Positions 16,092 through 26,900 of a stretch of DNA of 64,000 bases are shown in pieces. Below the pieces are notes generated by a model. That model was not told the origin of the DNA. It searched no databases and was given only the letters and a program-made list of their open reading frames with translations. Source of the stretch: JAZKFT01 sp965246935 (GTDB lineage: Bacteria; Bacteroidota; Bacteroidia; Chitinophagales; Chitinophagaceae). The first letter of the stretch is position 1. Every line of letters begins with the position of its first letter. The DNA lies in contig CBDFGC010000019.1 of the NCBI GenBank assembly GCA_965246935.1, forward strand, positions 248,001-312,000. The letters run 5' to 3'. A program made the position numbers and the translations under genes.

Positions 16092-18188
16092 ATGAAAAAA
16101 ATCTACTTTATTGTAGTTGTTTTGGGTTTATCTGTGTACTTCCCTGTAAAAGCACAATTTGTTGTAACCGATCTGGGCCAGCAGGTTCAGTTTGGCCATG
16201 TTTCCGCCATGGATATAGATGGCGACGGCGACCTGGACCTCCTGATAGGTGGTGAAAGCGGAGGCAACAACAATGTTCAGCTTTACCTGAATAATGGCGG
16301 CGTGTTTACGCCGGCTACTTCGCCGTTTATGCCGCTGGCAAGGCCCAGCTTTGACTGGGGCGATATTAATAATGATGGGAAACCGGATTTAATTACGAAC
16401 GGATTTCCGGCAGGGGCAGGTCCGCTTGCCCGTGTATACACCACCAATGGTACAGGTACATTTACACAAAGTGCCATTGCCCTGCCGCAATTGGCGCCCA
16501 GTTGCGGTTTTGCCGATCTAAACAATGATGGGTATACCGACATCTTTGTTTTTGGAAATAATGCTGATGGTAAATCGAAAATTCTTTTTAACAACAAAGT
16601 TGGCGGGTTTACAGAGTCGGCTCAGTTTGATGCTTACAGTTTTGTTGACCCGGTAGTGAGTGTGGTTGACTTTGACAATGATAAAGACCTTGACCTTTTT
16701 ATAACGGCCGGTTTTGAATCAGGCGTGAATACCCGCTTCTCTAAAATGTTTGTAAACAATAACGGCATATTTACCGCAATGACCATAGCAGGTTTATTTC
16801 CCAAGGGCAATGGCTCGGCCGTGTGGGGCGATTACAATAGTGATGGATATCTTGACTTGCTGCTCAATGGCGATGGCTATTTAGGTTCAGGTGAGGATGC
16901 AGATAATTACCGGCTGTACCGGAATAATGGCGGCACCTCTTTTACTGCCATACAGGCTTTTGGCTACCGCCAGAATATGACCGGCAATGGGGGCCGCTTT
17001 GCCGATTGGGATAATGATGGTGATTTAGATATTATTGTTTCGGGATATGATGGTACCCGGCAGGCAGTAGATATTTATTTAAACAATGCAGGTACATTTA
17101 CAGCATACGCAAATAATGCACAAGTACCCGGCTCATCTGAAGGTTCTATTGAAGTGGCTGATATTGATGCAGATTCAGACCTGGATTTATTAATTACGGG
17201 TTATTCGGGAAATGATTTTGATGGCGCCGGTACCGTAGGGCCATTTAACCGGAATATTGCTGTAGTTGTAAAGAACCCGGCTACCACCATAAATGTGCGG
17301 CCCAATGCACCTACCGGCCTCACCTTTACCGGTAACCAGGCTGCCCTTACCCTAAGTTGGACGGCCGCTACCGATGCTACCACACCGCAAGCCGCATTAA
17401 GTTACAACCTGTTTGTACGGAATATTACCACTGGTCAGATGATATATTACCCTTTATCTGATACAACTACCGGTAAACTTTCCCTGCAAAGAATGGGTAA
17501 TGTGCAGCTAAATAAAAGCTGGATCATAAAAGGATTACCTGTAGGAACGTATCGCTGGGGCGTGCAGGCTGTTGATAATAGCTTTATGGGATCACTGTTC
17601 GCTAAAAGCGGGTTTATTGTAAATGCCAACGGCGTAGTACCCATTGTATTAACTGATTTTACTGCTATAGCCGAAGGCAAAAAGGCTAAAATAGAATGGA
17701 CAACCTCCTTTGAACAAAACAATGATCATTTTGATATTGAACGCTCAATAGATGGTACACACTTTACAAAAATAGCTACTGTAAAAAGCAGTGCCAATGG
17801 TGCAGCTATCAAACAGTACCAGGCTTATGATAATACCCCCGCAAACGGAATAAATTTTTACCGGCTTACCCAGGTAGATAATGACGGAAAAACAACTATC
17901 CATGGCATTAAATCTGTGAACTTCCGGCTGGATCCTAAGGCAGTGGTGACCGTGTATCCAAACCCGTCTGTATCAGGTATTGGCATACGTCTGAGCAACT
18001 ATTCCGGCAAAACGGTTTCTATAATGGTTACCGATGTTGCCGGCAAAATGGTTCATCAGGAAACAATGGCTATCATTAGTAACCAGGGCTATTACAAACT
18101 GAATATGACCAACCCCGCCAAAGGCCAGTACCTGATTAAAGTAATGGGCGAAGGCATGAATGAAACCATCAAGGCTGTAGTACAGTAA
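16092..18188 (+). CDS. Secreted FG-GAP/VCBS repeat protein with fibronectin-like and T9SS sorting domains
   Basis: A 698-residue exported protein. The signal peptide ends near residue 22 (VKAQF). Residues about 30-395 contain repeated calcium-loop motifs such as DIDGDGDLDLLIG, DINNDGKPDLI, DLNNDGYTDIF, DFDNDKDLDLF, DYNSDGYLDLL and DWDNDGDLDII, typical of a seven-bladed FG-GAP propeller. A fibronectin-III-like domain follows at about 402-510 (PTGLTFTGNQAALTLSWT). Next comes the VPIVLTDFTA...NNDHFDIERS domain that commonly precedes sorting signals. The last 75 residues, starting VVTVYPNPS, are a type A T9SS C-terminal sorting domain, so the protein should be surface-anchored or released. No catalytic motif is seen. 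It may bind a glycan for the neighbouring hydrolases. Confidence 0.9.
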   Translation: MKKIYFIVVVLGLSVYFPVKAQFVVTDLGQQVQFGHVSAMDIDGDGDLDLLIGGESGGNNNVQLYLNNGGVFTPATSPFMPLARPSFDWGDINNDGKPDLITNGFPAGAGPLARVYTTNGTGTFTQSAIALPQLAPSCGFADLNNDGYTDIFVFGNNADGKSKILFNNKVGGFTESAQFDAYSFVDPVVSVVDFDNDKDLDLFITAGFESGVNTRFSKMFVNNNGIFTAMTIAGLFPKGNGSAVWGDYNSDGYLDLLLNGDGYLGSGEDADNYRLYRNNGGTSFTAIQAFGYRQNMTGNGGRFADWDNDGDLDIIVSGYDGTRQAVDIYLNNAGTFTAYANNAQVPGSSEGSIEVADIDADSDLDLLITGYSGNDFDGAGTVGPFNRNIAVVVKNPATTINVRPNAPTGLTFTGNQAALTLSWTAATDATTPQAALSYNLFVRNITTGQMIYYPLSDTTTGKLSLQRMGNVQLNKSWIIKGLPVGTYRWGVQAVDNSFMGSLFAKSGFIVNANGVVPIVLTDFTAIAEGKKAKIEWTTSFEQNNDHFDIERSIDGTHFTKIATVKSSANGAAIKQYQAYDNTPANGINFYRLTQVDNDGKTTIHGIKSVNFRLDPKAVVTVYPNPSVSGIGIRLSNYSGKTVSIMVTDVAGKMVHQETMAIISNQGYYKLNMTNPAKGQYLIKVMGEGMNETIKAVVQ

Positions 18189-18204
18189 GCCTTTTAAACA
18201 ATAC

Positions 18205-18248
18205 ATATCAACAATGCCCTCTGCTTACGTGGAGGGCATTGTTGATAT
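18205..18248. terminator. Strong stem-loop between convergent genes
   Basis: A perfect 17-bp stem (18205-18221 with 18232-18248) closes a 10-base loop, 16 bases after the FG-GAP gene stop. The core is CAATGCCCTC/GAGGGCATTG. The U-tract is poor on both strands, but stem length and place between convergent genes make it the likely terminator. Confidence 0.8.
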
Positions 18249-18287
18249 TGGCGTTGTTTATATTCTTAGGGTGGTAATCATATATTT

Positions 18288-18332
18288 CATAGGGCGTTGC
18301 CCTATGCTGGGTTATTGCCGCCCTTTCAGGGC
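18288..18332. repeat. Bipartite hairpin repeat (family A), single reverse copy
   Basis: CATAGGGC/GCCCTATG (18288-18306) and GCCCT/AGGGC (18320-18332) are two adjacent hairpins. The same pair recurs at 37799-38000 and 44531-44730. Confidence 0.8.
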
Positions 18333-18482
18333 TTAATACATTTTACATTGTATTTCATTTGCTAACCTGCCTGCCGGTAGGCAAGTTGTCAAATCTGCCA
18401 ATTGCCAATTGCCTATTGCCAATTTGTATTCCATTTGTATTCATTGCGCTATTGAGCCATTGAGTCATTTTCACATTGATTT

Positions 18483-19238
18483 TTACACTCCCGAACTGTA
18501 CGATATTACGACCTCGCCATCCAGCTCAAAAATTTCTAATACATTAGCAGAGCCATTGTTGAATTCGATGTGTATCTTTTTGATGAAGGGCTCATCGCCA
18601 ATCATTTCTTTTTCCACTTTTACATCGTACTCGCTGTCATTGCGTTTGTATCTTTTATCCGCCAGCGGAAATGCGTCTTTCTCATTTACCGCATCAGTAA
18701 AATCGGGTAGCAGGCGCACCAGCAGAAATGCTTCCTTGGTAGTAAGGCCGGGAATGAAACTGGTTTCAGCGCCAAATTCATACATCGAATATTCGTGGCA
18801 GGAAGCACCATTTTTATACAATTGCTTTTTCAATACCGATCCGCCACTGGTGATATCTGTGATTACACCTGACTTTACAATGAGCGGTGCGCCAAATACC
18901 GGGCTTAGCTGCAGCAGGTATTCCTTCATTGTTTTTACACCGGCTTTGGGCGGCACCACCGAAACTAGGTAGGAACCAACCACATAGCCGGTGACCTGGC
19001 CAAATGTTACTTTTGTCCAGTAGCCATATAACCCTTCGGTAATAATCCTGGTTTGGGTAGTGGCATCGGCAGCGATGGATAGTGGGGTTCCATACGGTAT
19101 TTTACCAATCACTTTTGCTTTATCATCCGGCTGATCGCGTATGCTTAATCCACTTTTAAGTGCTACATACATGGTCGTATTTTTGGCAAATACTGCCATT
19201 TGCAAAAGGAAAAAGCCAATAAGCAGAAAGTACTTCAT
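18483..19238 (-). CDS. Secreted SH3-domain protein of unknown function
   Basis: A 251-residue protein with an N-terminal signal peptide (MKYFLLIGFFLLQMAVFA, 18 residues). A bacterial SH3 (SH3b) domain at about 22-93 is recognisable from SGLSIRDQPDDKAKVIGKIPYGTPL and WTKVTFGQVTGYVVGSYL. The remaining 150 residues (YLLQLSPVFG, CHEYSMYEFGAETSF, KKIHIEFNNGSANVLEIFE) match nothing I recognise. SH3b domains often bind peptidoglycan or act as targeting modules. The gene is convergent with the FG-GAP gene. No link to arabinose metabolism can be seen. Confidence 0.8.
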   Translation of the reverse strand: MKYFLLIGFFLLQMAVFAKNTTMYVALKSGLSIRDQPDDKAKVIGKIPYGTPLSIAADATTQTRIITEGLYGYWTKVTFGQVTGYVVGSYLVSVVPPKAGVKTMKEYLLQLSPVFGAPLIVKSGVITDITSGGSVLKKQLYKNGASCHEYSMYEFGAETSFIPGLTTKEAFLLVRLLPDFTDAVNEKDAFPLADKRYKRNDSEYDVKVEKEMIGDEPFIKKIHIEFNNGSANVLEIFELDGEVVISYSSGV

Positions 19239-19403
19239 AAGGATTAATTTAGTATTTTAATTGATATGATTTAGCTTAACTTATCTGTAGCCAGGCACCC
19301 ATTCGTTTTATATTGTGACTGGGTTTAGCAACCGGCATTCGTAATATAGCTTCATAAAATAGCCCGGCAAATTTTCACTTTCCAACGAACCTGTAATAGC
19401 AGC

Positions 19404-19411
19404 TATTTTTG
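19404..19411 (+). promoter_or_regulatory. -7 box for the second GH43 gene
   Basis: TATTTTTG fits TAnnTTTG exactly. TTTC at 19379-19382, 21 bases upstream, is a one-mismatch -33 element. The start codon at 19426 would give a very short leader. Confidence 0.5.
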
Positions 19412-19425
19412 TAAAAACGATTCAA

Positions 19426-20358
19426 ATGTACAGGCTCCTCTTTTTGTTATGGATCACAATTATTGGTTCTGTTTCTTTTGCACAGCCTGCGCCCGGTAAG
19501 GCCTGGGTATTTGCATACTTCAAAGGCAATAGTGCCGATGGCCTGCACCTGGCATATAGTACAGACGGCTACCAATGGAAAGCTTTAAAAGGAGATAGTT
19601 CTTTTTTAAAACCAGCCGCCGGAAAAGACAAGCTAATGCGTGACCCCTGCATTATCCGGGGAGCTGATGGAAAATTCCACATGGTGTGGACCGTAAGCTG
19701 GAACGAGCGTACCATTGGCTATGCCAGCAGTACCGACCTGGTGCATTGGAGCCAGCAACAAACGGTACCGGTAATGCCGGATACCAGCACGCTGAATGCC
19801 TGGGCGCCGGAAATTTTTTATGATGCAGGCAGCAAAAATTACATGATCTACTGGGCTTCTACCATCCCCGGTAAATTTCCCTGGGCTGGCATGGACTCCG
19901 CCAAAGGGAAATACAACCACCGCATGTATGATGTACTCACAAAAGATTTTAAAACTTTTACTACCTCTAAACTTCTGTACAATAAAGGCTTTAGCGTAAT
20001 TGATGCGACTATCCAAAAAAATGGTAACGACTACGTGATGTTTTTAAAAAATGAGAATGATGCACCGGTTGAGAAGAACCTTCGGATAGCTACCAGTAAA
20101 AATTTTGACAAAGGCTATAGTGAACCCACAGCGCCTATTACCGGAAATTACTGGGCAGAAGGCCCCACAGTGTTAAGGGATGGCAGCAAATGGATTGTTT
20201 ATTTTGATAAATACCGGGATCATAAATATGGAGCGATTGAATCAACCGACCTGAAAAACTGGACAGAAGTTTCGGATAAAATTGCATTGCCCGGTGGTAT
20301 CCGGCATGGAACTATTTTGGAAGTAACAGCAGCGGAACTGAAACGGTTACAGCAGTAA
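19426..20358 (+). CDS. Secreted GH43-type glycoside hydrolase
   Basis: A 310-residue exported beta-propeller hydrolase. The signal peptide ends SFA before Q20. GH43-type catalytic positions: D73 in MRDPCII, D193 in VIDATI and E245 in YWAEGPTVL. NAWAPEIFYD (124-133) and the late GIRHGTILEV with its histidine also fit the clan. It lacks the lipobox of the GH43 at 13142 and is only distantly similar to it, so the two probably have different subfamilies or cell locations. Its activity is likely alpha-L-arabinofuranosidase or a related exo-acting function; the subfamily cannot be fixed by eye. It sits alone, flanked by minus-strand genes, with its own promoter-like sequence. Confidence 0.87.
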   Translation: MYRLLFLLWITIIGSVSFAQPAPGKAWVFAYFKGNSADGLHLAYSTDGYQWKALKGDSSFLKPAAGKDKLMRDPCIIRGADGKFHMVWTVSWNERTIGYASSTDLVHWSQQQTVPVMPDTSTLNAWAPEIFYDAGSKNYMIYWASTIPGKFPWAGMDSAKGKYNHRMYDVLTKDFKTFTTSKLLYNKGFSVIDATIQKNGNDYVMFLKNENDAPVEKNLRIATSKNFDKGYSEPTAPITGNYWAEGPTVLRDGSKWIVYFDKYRDHKYGAIESTDLKNWTEVSDKIALPGGIRHGTILEVTAAELKRLQQ

Positions 20359-20452
20359 TACTGCTATAAGGGTTGTGAAAAAGGAACGCAGGACTTACAA
20401 AACCAATGCTTCTCAATACGGTAACGAACCAATGTAAGTCTGGAATGTATTA

Positions 20453-21055
20453 TTAAACAAGTTGATCCGTTTCGGGTTCCGGAAATCGAATACCATCATA
20501 TACCTGTTGCAGGCTGATTGAAAAATCCAGATCAGGAAAATGAATTACTTCGTCCATATTGCTGAAATCCTGCAATTGAAATAATGAGGTGGATGTTTTA
20601 CGGCTGAATAGCTCAATATAGGGTTGCTGCTGGCTCACCAGCAGGTAATACCGAAGCGAAGAAAGCTTTCGGTAATAACGCCACTTTTTACCACGATCAT
20701 AATTTTCAGAAGAAGGTGATATTATTTCAGCAATCAGTACCGGGTTTTTAATAAGGTATTCCGATGTTACATCATCCGGGTGGCAGGTAAGTATTACATC
20801 CGGGTAAACATAAATACCGTCTAACTCTACCTCAAGTTTGGCATTTTCCTGAAAAGAGCGGCAGCCTTTTGATTTTAATCCATGCTTAAAGCATTCATTG
20901 ATATTGTCAGCAATGTCACCATGGTTTAGTGTAGCACCAGCCATAGAAAATACCTCGCCGTGGTAGTATTCGTAGCGAATGGGAGATTCCTGTTCCATTT
21001 TGATATACTCATCAAACGTGTAGTGCTCAGGTTTGACAATCTGCTGTGCCTGCAT
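20453..21055 (-). CDS. Uma2-family (DUF820) PD-(D/E)XK nuclease-fold protein
   Basis: A 200-residue protein with the Uma2/DUF820 pattern: RYEYYHGEVFSMAGAT near residue 28, YPDVILTC with D86, then VLIAEIISPSSENYDRGKKWRYY with E110 and K123 or K124 as putative metal-site residues, and LRYYLLVSQQQPYIELFSR. The fold is that of restriction-endonuclease-like proteins, but the cellular role of Uma2 proteins is largely unknown. They are often present in many copies and are thought to be mobile-element- or defence-associated. The gene stands alone. The family call is firm; nuclease activity is not shown. Confidence 0.87.
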   Translation of the reverse strand: MQAQQIVKPEHYTFDEYIKMEQESPIRYEYYHGEVFSMAGATLNHGDIADNINECFKHGLKSKGCRSFQENAKLEVELDGIYVYPDVILTCHPDDVTSEYLIKNPVLIAEIISPSSENYDRGKKWRYYRKLSSLRYYLLVSQQQPYIELFSRKTSTSLFQLQDFSNMDEVIHFPDLDFSISLQQVYDGIRFPEPETDQLV

Positions 21056-21488
21056 ATGGCTGCTGCTTTTGGGATATCATTTAAGATTTGCTAAATTACA
21101 ATCGAATAGGTAATGAAAGATACACCAATACGTAGTTAGGCAAATTACCTAACGTATAAAGGAATTCAATAAGGCTGCATCTATGATTAACTATCTCAAA
21201 ACGGATATGTAAGCTCTGGCTAAAGAACATATTAACGAACCAGTAGTAAATGTGCCTGAATTTACGAGACGTTCAACATTAAACCAGACGATAAAATGTA
21301 CAGGCCGGATAGTCTGCAGGTAAAGGTTCCCAACAAATTAAAAACACCATTCCTGGAAACAGAAATGGTGTCTTAACTAGAATCAATCTTGTTTTAATTT
21401 GTGCAAAGCCGGAATTACCAATCCACTTTTTTTAAATATTAAAGCACTTCTCTTTATTCAGATATTTATTTAAAAATTAATTTATCCG
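21056..21488. other. Gap without a convincing gene
   Basis: This 433-base stretch has only short open frames broken by stops. It ends with the hairpin terminator of the minus-strand operon at 21344-21371. A weak 35-codon frame near 21223-21330 resembles no known protein. Confidence 0.5.
21344..21371 (-). terminator. Rho-independent terminator of the DUF4397/SusD/SusC operon
   Basis: The stem ACACCATT/AATGGTGT (21344-21351 and 21364-21371) is followed on the minus strand by a run of T (plus-strand A-run 21339-21344). It lies 117 bases beyond the last gene of the minus-strand operon. Confidence 0.75.
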
Positions 21489-22229
21489 TTAATAAGTAGC
21501 AAAGGTTGAAATTGCTTTTGTACCTAAATAGCTACCACTGTAAACAGAGGTGTAACTTCTGGTAGGAGTAAAACTGGGAATTACCAATTTTACAAGTAAG
21601 GGTGTAGTTGCGCCTGTAGGATATACGTATAAAGTATCTGTGAGCCCTGATGAATAGGGAATAAAATCGGTTACCTGAGCTGTACCAATATTTTTAAACA
21701 CCGGTGTGCCAGTGCCTGCCGCTCCCCGCCTGAATGAATAAACATCTACGTTAGGTACAGCAGTTGCATTATATATAAAGTTGGCAAACCTAAGCATAGC
21801 AGAAGTATCCTTTGGAACCGTAATATTATTTAAAACAGTTGTTTGCTTAATGCTGGTAATAGTATCGTACGTGAATACCGTATAGCTTTTACCCGCATCA
21901 AAATTTTGGCTGAAATTGAGTGGCACCTGGGTTGTAGTAAGCAGGGTGTCTTTTATTAAAAAAGAGCGGGTACCTGCATTTACCTTAATGGAATAGGCCG
22001 TGGCCGGGAATACACCACCGTAGCTTATAGCAGATCCTGAAACGGGAACACCATCTACAAAAACATAATTTCTGGCCGCCTTTACAGTGGCATTAAAAAC
22101 CTGCACACTGCTGGAATTGCTGAAATCTGTTTGGGTGGTAGCTACTTTGGTTATTTCTTTGGTACAGGATACATAAAGGCAGGAGATAGCTATAAATGAT
22201 AATCCTGATATGATATTCAATAATTTCAT
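21489..22229 (-). CDS. DUF4397-domain lipoprotein
   Basis: A 246-residue exported lipoprotein with lipobox YVSC (cysteine at residue 22). Residues about 40-240 match the DUF4397 pattern: VQVFNATVKAARNYVFVDGV, GTRSFLIKD, KSYTVFTYD, AMLRFANFIYNA, VPNVDVYSFRRG. DUF4397 proteins have a beta-sandwich look and unknown function. It is the third gene of a SusC-SusD-DUF4397 operon, 23 bp after SusD, so it is probably an accessory surface lipoprotein of that uptake complex. Confidence 0.87.
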   Translation of the reverse strand: MKLLNIISGLSFIAISCLYVSCTKEITKVATTQTDFSNSSSVQVFNATVKAARNYVFVDGVPVSGSAISYGGVFPATAYSIKVNAGTRSFLIKDTLLTTTQVPLNFSQNFDAGKSYTVFTYDTITSIKQTTVLNNITVPKDTSAMLRFANFIYNATAVPNVDVYSFRRGAAGTGTPVFKNIGTAQVTDFIPYSSGLTDTLYVYPTGATTPLLVKLVIPSFTPTRSYTSVYSGSYLGTKAISTFATY

Positions 22230-22252
22230 AGTTCAATTTTTCTTGTAAATAA

Positions 22253-23917
22253 CTAGGGTTGAGAAAACCAACATTCAATAGTGTTATAATCATCGTCTAA
22301 AGCTTTAATCCTTGTTAACTCAGGAATGTTGTACAGGTATTCCGAATTGTACCGTGGCCTGCACCGATACACTAATTTTCCTTTATTGGTGGTTGCCAGA
22401 TAATTAATAGGTGCTGTTGGAGGGGTAATAAAATTGGCATATACCTGTTTGCCATTTTCAGAATCAGTATAGTGAAATTTCCGCATATCAATCCAGGTCT
22501 GGTGTGTACCCCAGCCATATAAGGCAATGTATTTTTGCAGCATAATATGGGTTAATGTCAATCCGGCTGCATCGGGAACGATAGAAGGATTAGCCAGATA
22601 ATTTGCTTTCATAGCCGGCGTAATTACCCGTGCTGCCGGAATCTTTGCTGAAAAAGTGGTCGTAAGCATATCAAAATCCAGGCTGATAGCGTTTGAATAG
22701 GCGGTAAGTGCTGCGGCTTTATTGCCTTTGCGGTACTGGGCTTCTGCTATAATAAACTGCATCTCTGAAGCTGTCATCATTGGCCACGGGCCTCTGTTTG
22801 CGTACACATATCTTGCACTATCATCTACACCGGTGGTAGCATTCTGCGTGGGATTTCTCCAGAAATTTTTTGGATAATCAGCAGTGGGTAAAGTACCACT
22901 CAAAAACTCGGAAACACCTAACCAGGGGGTCACGCCTTTAAATTCATTTTTGCTGTTTTCACTTAGCATATACCAGGTTCTGGGATCGCTTACGCCGGTA
23001 AATGCACCAGGGTTTGTTCCGGACATCAGATTGGCAATATAACCTCCCTGCCTGATGGTACCAATGTTAGAACGGGTTGGGCCAAAATAACTATTAAATC
23101 CATTACTGGAATTTGCTACAGAAAAAGTGGCTAACGGATTATCATCATTGGTAGTTTGAGCCAGGCTGGCATATTTAATGGCAGAGTCACCATAATTATT
23201 GGTTTTATAAATGTTTTTATTGCTCAGGTCGATGTAGGATCGGGCAAGCGTTGCGTAAACAAACTTTTTCCATTTATTGATGTCGCCTTTATTAAAATAG
23301 GCGTCACTCTGTGCAAGATTAACCGGGCTTACATTTCCATCCGTTCTGTTTAGGTAACTCAGTGCTCTTAAACAAATTGCCCGGCAACTGTCATAAAATT
23401 CAGGTTGGGCATCATAGTGAAATTGTGTAAGGCTGGTATTAAAAGCTTCTTTCAAAATAGCATCGCCATATTGGTTGGTTAGTTCAAGCCAATCCCAGGC
23501 CCTTATCGCATATCCAATTCCTACATAATCCCATTTCTGCTGTTCGGTACCCCACTCAATTATCCGGTTTACATTTTGGCCATGGCCATAGTATACTGCT
23601 GCCCAAATACCACCGGTATTATCACTGCCTATTGTACCACCCATCGTTCCATAGTTTTCGCCGCTTGTGGTTGATCCCCAATATTGTATGTACCGACCTA
23701 ACAATACATCATCTATCTGTACGCCATAATTAGTACCGGCGGCAGAATTGAAGGCTGTAAAACTGCCAATTACACCCGGCAAAATAGTTTCAATAGGCAC
23801 TACTACCGGTGCATTGGGATTCAAGTACGCATCATCAATTTTCTTCTTGCAGGAGGCAATACAAAAGGAACCCAGTACGCCAAGAAAGAGGATTGATTTA
23901 AAATATTTACTTTGCAT
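22253..23917 (-). CDS. SusD-like surface lipoprotein (pair 3)
   Basis: A 554-residue lipoprotein of a divergent SusD branch. The lipobox is IASC with cysteine 23, followed by KKK. The N-terminal DAYLNPNAPVVVPIETILPGVIG, the middle AIRAWDWLELTNQYGDAILKEAF and MTASEMQFIIAEAQYRKGN are typical of the SusD_like_2 type rather than the classical RagB form; it lacks the QNPGY end of pairs 1 and 2 and ends in ECWFSQP. It lies 33 bp after SusC 3 and should act with it. Substrate unknown; no hydrolase gene accompanies this operon, so it may take up peptides or another nutrient. Confidence 0.9.
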   Translation of the reverse strand: MQSKYFKSILFLGVLGSFCIASCKKKIDDAYLNPNAPVVVPIETILPGVIGSFTAFNSAAGTNYGVQIDDVLLGRYIQYWGSTTSGENYGTMGGTIGSDNTGGIWAAVYYGHGQNVNRIIEWGTEQQKWDYVGIGYAIRAWDWLELTNQYGDAILKEAFNTSLTQFHYDAQPEFYDSCRAICLRALSYLNRTDGNVSPVNLAQSDAYFNKGDINKWKKFVYATLARSYIDLSNKNIYKTNNYGDSAIKYASLAQTTNDDNPLATFSVANSSNGFNSYFGPTRSNIGTIRQGGYIANLMSGTNPGAFTGVSDPRTWYMLSENSKNEFKGVTPWLGVSEFLSGTLPTADYPKNFWRNPTQNATTGVDDSARYVYANRGPWPMMTASEMQFIIAEAQYRKGNKAAALTAYSNAISLDFDMLTTTFSAKIPAARVITPAMKANYLANPSIVPDAAGLTLTHIMLQKYIALYGWGTHQTWIDMRKFHYTDSENGKQVYANFITPPTAPINYLATTNKGKLVYRCRPRYNSEYLYNIPELTRIKALDDDYNTIECWFSQP

Positions 23918-23950
23918 GAAAAGAGTTTATATATCGTTGTTGAATATAAT

Positions 23951-26900
23951 TTAAAAGTTTGCTTTCAGGCCGAAGCTAATGCTTAAAGGTGTGGCTGCAC
24001 TGCCCAAATCAAGTCCATACCCGCCTACACCGTTTGTGCCTGGGTTATTTGAATTTACGGCAGGGTCAGCACCATAATAGTTTGTCAACAGTATCAGATC
24101 GTTGCCGGTGATAAAGCAGCTCAGGCCTTTAATGGCCTTCAGCCGTTTAATTGTTTTTTCAGGTAGTATATAATTCAGTGTCAGGTCTCTTAACCGGAAC
24201 CAGTTTACATCTTTTTGAATAAATTCCTCATCAGGTAATGCAGTATAATAACTACTCAAATACTGCGGAACAATGGACAAGGTATTGGCTGTTGGCGTCG
24301 CTGTGTTTTTAAAGGCATCGTCTAATACGCCTTTAACCAAAACAGGGGTACTGCGATTAGCTGTGCGCTGGCTTTTGCCCAAAGCGGTCAGCAGTTGGTC
24401 AGTTCCATTATAAATATCCCCGCCAACTTTCCAATCCCATAAAAAACTTAAACTCCAGTTTTTGTAACGAAAACTATTCAAGGTTCCTAAAGTGAAATTA
24501 GGTGTTCTCTCAGCAATTAACTGGTTGCCTGTATTAACCAACGGGATACCGGTTGAGGGGTTAATTACGATTTGCCCGGCATTATTTCTCTGGTAAGTAG
24601 ATCCGGTGATGGTGCCTGTTGGATGATTTCTGATCAAACCACCTCTTACATTAGAAATATAGGTGTCGGAATTATAGTAATCATTTAGAATGCCAATAGA
24701 TGCCGGCAGCGTTAAAACTTTACTCCACATGTGGTTAAAGTTGAATGTAACGTTCCAGTTAAAATCTTTTTTCCTGATTGGAGTTACATTCAGTGTGGCT
24801 TCGATGCCCTGGTTGCGAAGTGAAGCAGAATTTTGTGTATTCAGGATAAATCCTGTTGCATAGCTGGCTCTGTAACCCTGGGCAATTTGGTTGGTACAAA
24901 GCGTATTATAATAAGCTACCTCAAACGTAATGGCGTTATTTAGAAACCGCATTTCTGTACCAATTTCATACGTTTTCTGCCTTTCAGGAACTAATTCAGG
25001 ATTGGAATTGGTAAAGCCATACGTGTAGGTAACCGGTAGCGTAGTGCTGCTAAAATTATTTACAAAAAATGATTGGTTGGAATAAGGATCATTTAACCGG
25101 GCTGTATTGGCAAGTGAAGCCCGGAGCTTTAGATAGTCTATGATATTCCCTTTTTTTATAGCCGGAAACATATCTGAAACAATCAGGCTTAAACTTGCTC
25201 CCGGGTAATTATAATTATTATTTTTTGTGGGAATAGGAGATGCCTTTTCGAAACGGTGAGAGTAGCTCAAAAATGCGTAACCCTTATATCCGATAGATGC
25301 TTCGCCAAAATAAGCCAGCTCACGAAATATATTTTCGTTAGGCTGCCCATTATTATTCCTTAGCAGCCTTCTTCTTGTATTGACTGAAGTAATACCACTA
25401 TCGTTTGGATTAAAGCTTGTGCTTGATATAATAGCGCCACCTTTGTACATATTCCCATCCCTGCCTACAGAGTCAATAAGGTTGGTACCATATATAGCAA
25501 ATTGTTTGGTTTCAAAATCCTGCCACATGGTTCCCACCAATAATCTTGCACTAAAATCGCCTACTTTTTTTCTCGCCGTAGCGGTGATGGTGTGATTATA
25601 TCCTGTGTATTTTCTATAGTAATTATCAAGGCTTCCGGCAATGGCGCTGGTGAGCATATAGGAGTTAGGATGGTTAAATACATAACCATCATCCTTATAG
25701 GTATCATACCCAAATCTTCCTGCAACTGACAGCCAGGAAAGAGGATTAATATCAACGCCAAGTGTGGTAATTACACGTTCAATCTTATCCCGGCTATTAT
25801 TATTTTTGGCACTCCATAATGGGTTGTCGTAATCGGCATTGCGGTTTGTCAGATTAAAGAGTAGTAATTTGCTGCCATTCGCATCCTCATAATTGCGAAT
25901 ATCATTATTAGAAGGCCAGGCGTATAAGTCTAATAAATAACCGCCCGATCCGGAACTTGTGGCGGTGCTTTTAAGCGGCCGTAAATTGTCTGCATTGGTG
26001 TAAGCTACAGAAGGCGTAATGGTCACATACTTTCCAATCTTTGTGTTATTGGAAATTTTAAAGTTATACTTCGTATATGTGTTAAAAGGAACAACGCCAT
26101 AATTATCGAAATAGGATCCTGATGCTCTGAATCCAACATCTTTTGTTCCAAAACTGGCACTCAAATTATGGGTTTGGGAAAAACCGGTTTTAAAAAAATG
26201 ATGCAGGTTATCATATAGTACAACGTCTGGTTTCCATAATGGGCCAAAAGAGGTAATCTGGCCGCTTGTAGGTGCTGCAGTAGGTATATTGTTACTTCCT
26301 CCTGGTCCGTAATCATTATTTACCTTGGCATACCGGGTTATTTTTTGAAGCCTGAAATTGTCATCATATGTCAAAAGTACTTTGCCACTGGTGCTGTTGG
26401 CTTTTTTAGTAGTGATGATGATAGCCCCTGAACTTGCCTGGCTACCGTAAAGCGCTGTTGCTTCCGGACCTTTTAATACCGTTACCGATTCAATATCATT
26501 CGGGTTGATATCCGCTATCCGGTTTGTGTTGTCATTATTTCTGTTACTACCGTCCGATGCCAGCCCAATACCGCTACCACTCTGCGAATTTGAATTCAGC
26601 GTTTGGTTGTCAATGATGATACCATCAACCACAAATAAGGGCTGGTTATTTCCGGATAAGGTATTAAAACCTCTTAATACAATACCAGAAGATGCTCCTG
26701 CGGCGCCGGAAGTGGGCGTAACAGTAAGGCCGGCTACACGGCCCTGCAAACTATTTAAAAAGTTTTCCCGTTGTGTTTGCTGAATGTCACTACCCTTAAC
26801 AGTTTGTACGGAATATCCTAATTCTTTTGGGTTACGTCTTAAATCCATTGCCACCACTACTTCGTCCAGCTCAGTAGCACCATTATTTCTTAATGAAAGC

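Noticed and set aside
18361..18482. TGCCAATTGCC-type short tandem words as a possible tRNA or regulatory RNA
   Set aside because: No cloverleaf or conserved RNA structure; looks like low-complexity intergenic filler.
21223..21330. A short frame (LAKEHINEPVVNVPEF) as a gene remnant
   Set aside because: Too short, no start codon nearby, no recognisable family.
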